64,000 nucleotides of DNA, from assembly GCA_050084985.1 (NCBI GenBank), contig JBITNC010000002.1:13206001-13270000 (forward strand), read 5' to 3'. The notes under the pieces are model-generated. The model did not search any database. It worked only from the letters and a program-made list of their open reading frames with translations, and was not told the DNA's origin. Below are positions 56,501-64,000 of this stretch, piece by piece (position 1 is the stretch's first letter; each line of letters opens with the position of its first letter). A program made the translations under genes and the position numbers. This DNA comes from Nageia nagi (lineage: Eukaryota; Pinophyta).

Positions 56501-57754
56501 TGTTTCCCCCCCGTGGGAAACACCACCATAAAGAGTGAGGTAGCGTTACTTACCTCCACTTGAAAGGACTTTAACCCCAAGGTTTATGCATCTTCGAAGC
56601 TCAAAGGGGATTCTCGTGACTTTAAACAGATTTCCCTACCAATTGGTGTTCTTTTGTTGCGGAACTGGCTCAGGTAAGAATGTGCTCGGGGTGATTAACT
56701 CACAAAGTAATTATGGACCTATTGGTTACACCAAGGTCGCCTCGAATAGGGTAATTTTGGATGGCTCTAGGGCCTCACCAATCGCAACAGTAGCAAGGCC
56801 TAGCCCAAGGCTTCCTAACTCCTTTGTGATGGAACTGAAAGTGTTCCTCTCCCAAATGGCCGAAGTAAGCTTAAGGCTAGCCTTCAATCACCTTAAGACC
56901 TCAAATGCAGATTTCTTCACAAGTGATGAAGAAAGAGTTCTTACACTCAGTCCGATAAAAGGGGTTTTAATCATCAATTTAGCATATCCATAATATCCAA
57001 GAGTTATCCTTTTATAGGCGATGTATTCCATCTTCTAATCTTGCATTGAGATGATCTAACATTGGAGAGGAGTGATCCGTATGCTCCAACTGTCAACGTC
57101 ATGATTGGAGAGCCTAGGGATAAGTGAGATCACATCCAATGACCTAGAAACATGGGGTTGAGGGGCCCTTAAATGAGTCTTGGTATCGATGCCATGCATC
57201 CAAATACCCAAGGAGGGCGACGTGGGGCCTAGGGATGCCCAATCCTCCAACGTGGGGGTTAATTCTTCCCTAAATACCCAACGTCCAAGTATGGAAGCCG
57301 TCCAATGTCTCGAGATGCCAAATATCCCTCTTGGGATGCCATGTCCAGCCTTGGAGCTCTTCTTGATGCTTCGAAGTCTGTGTAATCACATAGGGAGATG
57401 CTCTACCTCAAAGTGAGGAGCATTAATGACAAAAGGACCATCTAATGCCAATATTACATTCATCAAGGCTAGAAATATGCAACTCCTCACTATTGAAGAC
57501 TAATATTGCATTTACAAATATAATTGCCTTGGTATCATTAAGACACATTATTGGCATAATTAGGCACTCAACTATACCTAATGAACTAATAAAAAGGGCC
57601 ATCGTTCCATAACTAGAGCATTTAACTAAGTCTCTTAGTGGAACATACAATAATTGGCCAAAAACTACTAAAATAGATAAAATCACGCCTAAGATAATGC
57701 TCCCATTTATCGTAAGGGAAATGAGGAAAACACCATAAAAATGGGGACATTACA
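56501..57754 (-). mobile_element. LTR-like block, possibly Ty3
   Basis: On the minus strand it would start TGTAATGTCCCC at 57754, the same start as the chromovirus A LTR (TGTAATGTCCC), have a TATA box CCTATAAAAGGA near 57016 and end GGGGAAACA at 56501. It lies against the hAT remnant. Flanks GATTT and CAATA do not match, so no target duplication supports it. The plus frame 56586-56993 is open for 135 codons but has no family feature; I regard it as non-coding LTR. Confidence 0.45.
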
Positions 57755-57779
57755 CAATAATGGCCGAAATCAAAGAGTA

Positions 57780-58900
57780 ATGAGTGTTGGACTTTGAATT
57801 GTTTCAAGGACCCTGTACGAATTTTAGCTTCCAACAATAGTTCCACTATGGTCCTCAATCATTGATTTGAGAATATTCAAAGAGCACATTTTAAATCCTT
57901 CTTCTAGAGCTATTTTGGTTTCCAAGAAGAAGGCTTGTGCCTACGCAAAATGGTCTGTTTGTTTTCCTAGAGGTTCAACAATGGCTAGTAAGATTTTCCT
58001 AAAAAAATCTCAAAAAGACTCCTCCAGCTGTAGCTTCCCAGAGTTACCTTTGGCCACCATCACAATTAACTTCAACCCAATCATCCTAAGTAGGGTTCCA
58101 CATCACCAAGTCTTTAGGATTCAAGGCCTTTGGAGAATCAGCCACATCTAGATGCTAGTTTTTAAAGATATTTCTTTAATGGGGAGTCACTATTTCCTTA
58201 ATATTATATAAGAGCTTCCAATTCTCCAATCAGGAGTAAATAATCCGATTACTAAGGGAGATGGCATCCAACTTCTTTTCCTTAAAGATTATGTTATTGC
58301 AATCCTTCCATACTCTCCATAGGAGGTGGGGCAAACTCATCTTCCAAAGCCACTTAGTGTTTTTGATCTGAACAAAGAGATCCACTGAAGGAAAACATCA
58401 GCAACACAATTAGGTGAGGTCTATCTCAAGTTGAACGTAGCAATAACCTATGATAAGAATTCACAAGAAAAATTACACAGTAGAAAAATATGGTTCGCCG
58501 ATTCAAAGTCCTTTTTCACATAGGGCACATCTATTGACTCACTAGAAACCATTTTTGAGAAGGTTATCAATTGTCAGGATTTTGTTTTGGGCAGCTACCC
58601 AAAAGAATATTGCAATTTTAGGGGTGTGTTCTTTATCCAGATGGATTTCACGAGCAGCCAACTAGGGTAACCTTCATGCACCAGGTCATAACCAGTTTTA
58701 ACAAAATAGTAAATACTAGCCTTTAGTGGTTTTGCTCTAGATTATTTTTTCCTTTCCTCCACTCAGATTTAAGGGAAGACTATCATGGCCACATTGAGAT
58801 CCTTTTGAGCTCGGGACTCCTCTTCTGAGAGATTTTGGATATCAATGATTTTACAACTAGGGATTCCTCTTTCAAAAGTTAAGAAATATTTAACTTTGAG
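57780..58900 (-). pseudogene. L1-type LINE ORF2 3' end: zinc-binding RT region and RNase H
   Basis: Minus strand. The RT zinc-binding segment (about 58700-58450) reads IAIFFWVAAQNKILTIDNLL, then CALCEKGLESANHIFLLC, the zf-RVT pattern of plant L1 elements. An RNase H-like segment follows at about 58090-57800: DWVEVNCDGG, AGGVF, ILLAIVEPLGKQTDHFA and FFLETKIALEEGF. Frames shift several times. The 5' RT proper and endonuclease are absent; I see no poly(A) tail or target duplication. Confidence 0.75.
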
Positions 58901-59453
58901 TCCCATTTCAGCTGAGAGTAGGTATCAACAATTTCATATCAACTAAAAAATATCTATATAGATGAGGAAAATAACAAAAGAAATAATCTCACAGATTTGA
59001 TCCTTTCTTGCAAGTTGATTGTAGGGCAAAGCTCAGTAATAAGTTCTCCACTTCCAAGTAGAGATGCAGCAATTAAGATATCAAATCTATCATCCTCTTC
59101 TACGACTTCATCTAGATGTACAACCTATAACTGTATCTAAATAGAGAAACCATACTCATGTCTTTCTCACACCTTCCATAAACTGTAAAAGAGAAATCTA
59201 CAACATATAAAAAAACAAAGCCCTTCCTTTGAAGGATTACATCATTTCTTTCTTCCTAGATTTATTTTACCTGAAGCATTTTGTTTTCTTTTTGGGGGAT
59301 AGAATGGCTATTTCCATTCCACTCTTGTACTTTTCCCTCTCCCCCATCTCAAAAATGTTATTTTTTCTTTTATTTTCTTTGTGGGCGATGTAATATCATA
59401 TTAGAATGTTTTACTTTTTAGATTTATTTTCAAGCACCCTTTTGATTCCCTAG
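58901..59453. other. non-coding interval before the 59.5-kb LTR
   Basis: No convincing gene. T-rich tracts at 59280-59390 (TTTTCTTTTATTTTCTTTG). The left part may continue the LINE. Confidence 0.4.
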
Positions 59454-60550
59454 TGTTGTGCCCGCACAACGCATCCCAAGTTGCAACATTTTGAGAACTC
59501 AATTTTTGCAACAGCAATGAGCAACATTGCTTGGGCATGATAAACTTACGGCCAATATGGAGACCCAGAACAGCCAAATGATCAAATAATAGATGATCAT
59601 GCCCTGAAGTCATGAAGAGGGTTCGACTCAGCCAGTGGTCGAGTTAGGGCCCGGTTTCAAGCAACACCTCACAGGATGGAATTATGGATCATGACAGCAT
59701 CCAAACAGTGGAGTTTTGAACAAATGGCGACCAGGCCGGAAAAGGCGTCGTTTTGGCAAGTTTGAGTGATAAAGGTGCCAAGACAACAAAAGGTGCGTTT
59801 TTTGTCAAGTTCGAGCCAAGGAGCAGTGGATATAGTTAAGATGACAAAAATGTGTGTTTTTATACAAATTGAGCTTGAAAGGGGCATCTACAGACAGAAG
59901 GCACATTTTTGTCAAATTTGAGCCCAGAGAGCCAGAAAATGGTCAGTAGCACGAAAAAAGGCGTTTTGGTCAATTTTGAGCCGAAAAGTGGTCAATATAG
60001 TAAAAATGTGCGTTTTTGCACAATTTGAACCCAGAAAGCTTAGAAATGACCAAAATTGCAAGATAGAGCTCAAAGTGCTCGGAAATGCCGGAAATGGTCA
60101 TTTTTGCACATCTTGAGTCCGAAAAGGCCGGAAATGTAGACTTTGAGCTTGAAATGCCAGAACTATCGAAAATGATCATTTTTCACCATTCGAGCTCAGA
60201 AATGTCCGGAAATGGTCGAAATGCATACTTAGAGTCCGAAAATGCTGGAAATGGCCACAAATGCACCGTTTGAGCCCATAAAAGATGGGAAAGGTTGGGA
60301 ATGTGCAATATAGCATGGAATGAATGAGGAAAGCAAGTTTGAGCACCCTTGAGGGCCAAAATTAAAAAAAAAAATGAGCATTTTGATGTCCGAAAAGCTT
60401 CAAGTTGACCCTGAAAAGCTGAGTCTTTTCAAAGTGCTCAAAATGAAAATCCGAGAGAGAGGTGTGGTGCCAAACGACAAATTAAGGCCACTCTACTCTT
60501 GGAAATATCGAAAAAACTCGAGTTTTGACCCTCAAAAAGTTACGGGGAGT

Positions 60551-62030
60551 TTTGCAAGTTTTCCCTCGGTCTAATTTCGAAAAATGGCCTATTCTTTTCA
60601 AAACCTGCGCCTACCTTTTGGGAGGCCCAAATTGATCCGAATTGGCAATTTTTGAGCTCAGAGTGTAGGGATTGCGATTCTACATCAAATTAGTCTTTCA
60701 AGTTCATGATTTCGACGAGTTTTGCTCCACCAAAAGTGAGAAAACATGAAAATGAGTAAAGAACAGCCAATAGGAATGCTCCAAATTTTCCAAAATTCCA
60801 AAAGTGTCAAAATGAAAATTTAAGAAATAGGTAGGGTGGTAAATAAAAAATTAGGCACCTTTCCTCTTGAAATTTTCGAAATTGGACAATTTTTACCCCT
60901 CCTAGAGTTAGGCGTTGGTTTTGGGTGTTTTCCCTCATTTTCTCAATTTTCCAAAAACACCCCAAAAGTCTCAAAACCTGTGCCTACCCTTCTTGTGCCC
61001 CAAAATTGCAAAAAATTGAAATTTTTGATCTTCATAGGGTGTAGGATGGGATTTCACATAAGATTGATGATTTGAGTTTTCCAAAATAATGTGATCTGCT
61101 TCCTCAAATCATCAAATTTCAATTGGCCAATGAGAAAGCTCCAAAAATTTCCCAAATTTTCCAAAATTGGCCAAATCAAAAAAGGAGAGTGAGGTAGGAT
61201 ACAAAATTCAAAGAAGAGCAACATTGCCTCTTGCAATGTTGCAAAAGAAACTAATTTTCCCCTCCAAAAACCTAGGCTGCAATTTTGCCTTTTATCTCCC
61301 ATCTTCTAATTTTTCTAAAACATGCCAAGACCCTCAAAGCCTGTGCCTAGCACTCAAGGGGTCATTTTTGCTCAAAATTCAAAAAAATTGATCCTAGGAG
61401 CATGGAAAATCCAATTTTACACATCATTCATGTTTTACGTTTTTTGAAAAAAGTGGATCTACTCCCCCAAAATGACAAAATTTGGATCAACCAATGGGAT
61501 AGCTTGAAATTTTTTTAAGTTTTTTCAAAATCCTCAAAATCAAAATTCGAAAAAAAGGTAGGGTGTCAAATTCAAAGGAGATCAACATTGCCTTTTGTAA
61601 TGTTGCAAAAAAATCAAGTTTAGCCCCTCAAAAAATTATGTGGCAGTTTTGGGAGTTTTCCACCATTTGCTTAAAATCCAGAACATGCTTAAAACTCCTA
61701 AAACCTGCGCCTAGCCTCCTTGACCCCTAAAATTGCCTAAAATTGCAATTTTTTGCTTCTATGAGATAGGTGGTGTGATTCTACATCATTTTGACCTATC
61801 ATTTGTGCAATTTGGCCCACACAAACTCCCAAAAACTACCTTTTTGCATTCAAAAGGGATTCAAAGGCTAAGAAAACTCAAAAAATTTGGATTTTTCCTC
61901 AAAAATCTCAAAATTTGAAATCCAAATCTGAAACATGGAGATTGAAGAGCATCCAATGGCCATCATTATTGCTTCCAAGACCCCCCACATTGCACCAAAT
62001 TTGCTCCTTCTACACTTAGGCGCAGGTTTG
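60551..62030. repeat. tandem array of ~363-bp units in the 59.5-kb LTR
   Basis: The core AAACCTGCGCCTA recurs at 60601, 60974, 61336 and 61701 (spacings 373, 362, 365). Between them, inverted versions of the core (TTAGGCGTTGGTTTT near 60920; TAGGCGCAGGTTTGG near 62016; weaker copies near 61276 and 61640) recur at a similar spacing. Each unit also has GTGTAGGAT..GATT..ACAT and CAATGGGATAGCT-type phrases. The core is the same as that in the 183-bp array of the Tat LTR. Confidence 0.75.
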
Positions 62031-62146
62031 GCCATTTTTCCCATGTTTCCCAACATTGGCAAGGAGGAGGAAAGGTTCAAAATGCAAGTTTTGAGCTCTA
62101 GGGTTGATGAGGTGATGACATGTGGCACCTTTTGACACTTTGAGCC

Positions 62147-62154
62147 TATAAATA
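62147..62154 (+). promoter_or_regulatory. TATA box of the 59.5-kb LTR
   Basis: TATAAATA in the context GAGCCTATAAATACAGC, about 340 bp before the inferred LTR end, followed by pyrimidine-rich CTCCCTTCATTTTTCTCC. This fits a transcription start near 62180. Confidence 0.65.
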
Positions 62155-62574
62155 CAGCTATACTCCCTTCATTTTTCTCCACTCTCATTTTTGCACCCTT
62201 ATGCTACCCAAATTTTTGAGAATTTGAGAGCCAAGTGAGAAAGAAAGCCAACGTTCAGCCTTGGAGGATATTTTTGAACACTTAACACCATTTCTATTCA
62301 CCCAAACTCCATTAAAATTTGAAATCCAAGCATCCTCCATTCACATGAACTCTATTTTTTCAATTTTTGAGGATTGTTTCACCAAAACCCCCATTTTTCC
62401 AACCCTCAAACACTTGAAATTCCAGATTTCAAGTTTGATCACGTTTTTGAATACCCTTTATCCATGTGATCAACTTTTATTTTCAACAAAAAAATAGAAA
62501 CAAGAATAGAGAATGTGTTTGCTTAGAAAAATGAAGGCCTATCATACAGCATATAGGACTCCTTGAGGTTCTAA

Positions 62575-64000
62575 AAAAGTCTGAAACCTCCAGCTGATTT
62601 GATCAAAGATTGGTTGGTTGATGACCACAAGCATCTCACAAGGAGAGCCTTAGCAGCACCAAATAGAGGAGAGTTCTATCCAGTAGTCTCCAGATTAATA
62701 TCTATGCTTTCCAAAGTGACCAGACAAAAAGACGACACCAAATTCTAGCTAGAATTCACAGGGTTTATAGAACTGATTAGCAATGGTAAGGCATAAGGTG
62801 GAGCATAGTAATTAGTGATTGCGTGGCTTAACAATTGAAAAATATCCAGAGGAGCAGGTAATTCTATATGAACTCCTACCTAGTTTACCTACTCCTTTAC
62901 GGAAGGGAGAGGGTAACCTCAATCGCCAATACCTAGTATCTTTATGACCCCACACATCCAGTATGGAAAAACTACCCACGGTTCTTTGCTCATAACAAAT
63001 GGAACAATGGAAACTAGAAGATGATGACTGACAGTTTTGAAGGCAAAATTTACGAAGAGATCATGGGCAAAGCCAATGTACTCAAAATATCCAATGAGGT
63101 TGTTGCTGATATCAAGGGACATGCAAACTTATTTGCAGAAGACATAGAATTCACCTTCCCCAGGGTCTATAGCTCCAAAGAAGCCCCTTATAAGCTACCC
63201 CGTTATGTAAGTGATTGCATCATCCTCATGGAATTTTCAAGACACTTGCTAGACGTGCACAACAAGGTATGGGTAAAGCAAGCGACGACCACTTACCAAT
63301 TACCTATCGTCATTAGGAATTATGAATGCAACAACAGGTGACAGATTGACATGATTAAACAAGAGCTAGCGTTGTATGAATTCCCGATCGAAGTAGCTAT
63401 GGATCACTATAATCCCGATGGAGTGATTGATGCATTTTTCCAGAAGACTTGGAGCTCATCATATTCACACCAGTCCCTTGGTAGCATTGAGAGGTACAAG
63501 AACATTCAGAATGCCCTGCAGGTTCAACGGATTCACAGAGAGCTGAAGAAAGAACAAAAACAACAAGAAGCCAAAGAAACTGCCAGGTTAAGAGCTAATA
63601 CATAGGTCACCCCAACCCTAAGCCATGGGTATGTTATCCCCATAATATCCTCTTCAGTAACCCTGGCTCAAGGATAGAACAAGCAGTATGCTACCAAAAG
63701 CATCCCTAGACAAACCATTGAAACAATTGTCACAGGTACAAGGAATGAAATATTGAACCTCAGAAGGGCACGCCTGATCTCCAAACCATTCAAACATTTG
63801 TAGAAAAAAATAAATCTCTCGTAAGGTTTGAATTGGAGTGGTATGCGTCTGAATCAAAATCCCAGCACATCATCCTCCAATTTTGACAAATATGGACTGA
63901 GCGACTCATCAAAGTCCGATGAAGAGATGGATCTTACTGCAGTCATCGACATCGACATGGAGATAAACCAAGATATTACCTTTGATAGGGCCGACACTGA
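62575..64000 (+). pseudogene. unrecognised gag-like ORF of the 59.5-kb element (runs off the window)
   Basis: The protein-like reading begins KPPADLIKDWLVDDHKHL, PNRGEFYPVVSRLISML near 62580, passes stops and shifts, then runs at 63021-63605 as DSFEGKIYEEIMGKANVLKI, FPRVYSSKEAPYKLPRYV and, past one stop at 63339, MDHYNPDGVIDAFFQKTW, SIERYKNIQNALQVQRIHRE and a Lys/Gln-rich tail (KKEQKQQEAKE). Beyond about 63600 acidic SDSSKSDEEMDLTAVIDIDM leads to the window end. It has no CCHC knuckle, protease or RT motif here. Its place right after the LTR suggests a gag or an extra 5' ORF such as Ogre elements have; that is inference. Confidence 0.5.

Larger units (their letters stand above)
59454..62488 (+). 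mobile_element. long LTR (about 3 kb) of a Tat-type element
   Basis: It starts TGTTGTGCCCGCACAACGCA, matching the start of the Tat LTR (TGTTNNACC-CACAACACACC), and shares CCCGGTTTCAAGCAACA with it about 200 bp in. The first 900 bp consist of GAAAATG-CCGGAAATG type words, the middle is a 363-bp array, and a TATA box lies at 62147. The right end is put at 62488 (TTCAACA) by position only; I see no clear primer site after it. Confidence 0.65.

Noticed and set aside
56586-56993. 135-codon open frame on the plus strand
   Set aside because: It lies in an LTR-like block downstream of a minus-strand TATA box and matches no known protein; CpG-poor AT/GC-mixed LTR sequence often stays open by chance.
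1-64000. CRISPR arrays, bacterial operons, tRNA or rRNA genes
   Set aside because: The repeats here have no spacer structure of CRISPR type, the genes are plant retroelements, and I saw no tRNA or rRNA sequence apart from tRNA-complementary primer sites.

Overview
The window is AT-rich nuclear plant DNA built almost entirely of transposable elements, most of them broken. Nested LTR retrotransposons with tRNA-iMet primer sites, chromodomain Ty3 elements, a Tat-like Ty3 element with an extra RNase H, LTRs of about 3 kb, an L1-type LINE, a hAT remnant and very low gene density all point to a seed plant with a large genome. A gymnosperm is my best guess. The species cannot be read from this sequence.

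Layout. 1-8.85 kb: fragments of related Ty1/Copia elements in both orientations, including two that meet tail to tail at 1342/1343. 8.85-26.07 kb: one Tat-like Ty3 element on the minus strand. Its 5' LTR is 2.9 kb (23186-26066), its gag, protease, archaeal-type RNase H, RT, RNase H and integrase are decayed, and its 3' LTR is truncated. A nearly fresh 6.1-kb chromovirus (A, 12091-18187) sits inside its RNase H with a perfect 5-bp target duplication. 26.07-28.8 kb: the older Copia into which the Tat element inserted, itself carrying a solo LTR. 28.8-34.77 kb: the only stretch that looks like host sequence, with the spliced 3' end of a minus-strand gene (31809-32611) and possible 5' exons near 34.2-34.5 kb. 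34.77-41.09 kb: chromovirus B (plus). 41.45-46.86 kb: internally deleted chromovirus C (minus). 48.1-49.93 kb: another Tat-type LTR. 50.8-55.4 kb: degenerate ORFs of an unrecognised element, a region of recurring palindromes, a GC-rich LTR-like insert and a solo Copia LTR. 55.2-56.5 kb: hAT transposase remnant. 56.5-57.75 kb: LTR-like block. 57.8-58.9 kb: L1-type LINE 3' end. 59.45-64 kb: a 3-kb LTR followed by an unrecognised gag-like ORF that runs off the window.

Relative ages can be read from nesting: the Copia at 26-28 kb is oldest, the Tat element lies in it, and chromovirus A lies in the Tat element. Chromovirus A has LTRs that differ at 2 of 681 positions, yet its reading frame carries three nonsense codons and at least two frameshifts, so it was probably already defective when it moved.

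The least explained items are the regular 183-bp tandem array inside the Tat LTR, the 363-bp array inside the 59.5-kb LTR, the archaeal-type RNase H upstream of RT, the unknown ORF families at 54.3-55.4 kb and 62.6-64 kb, and the unidentified spliced host gene.
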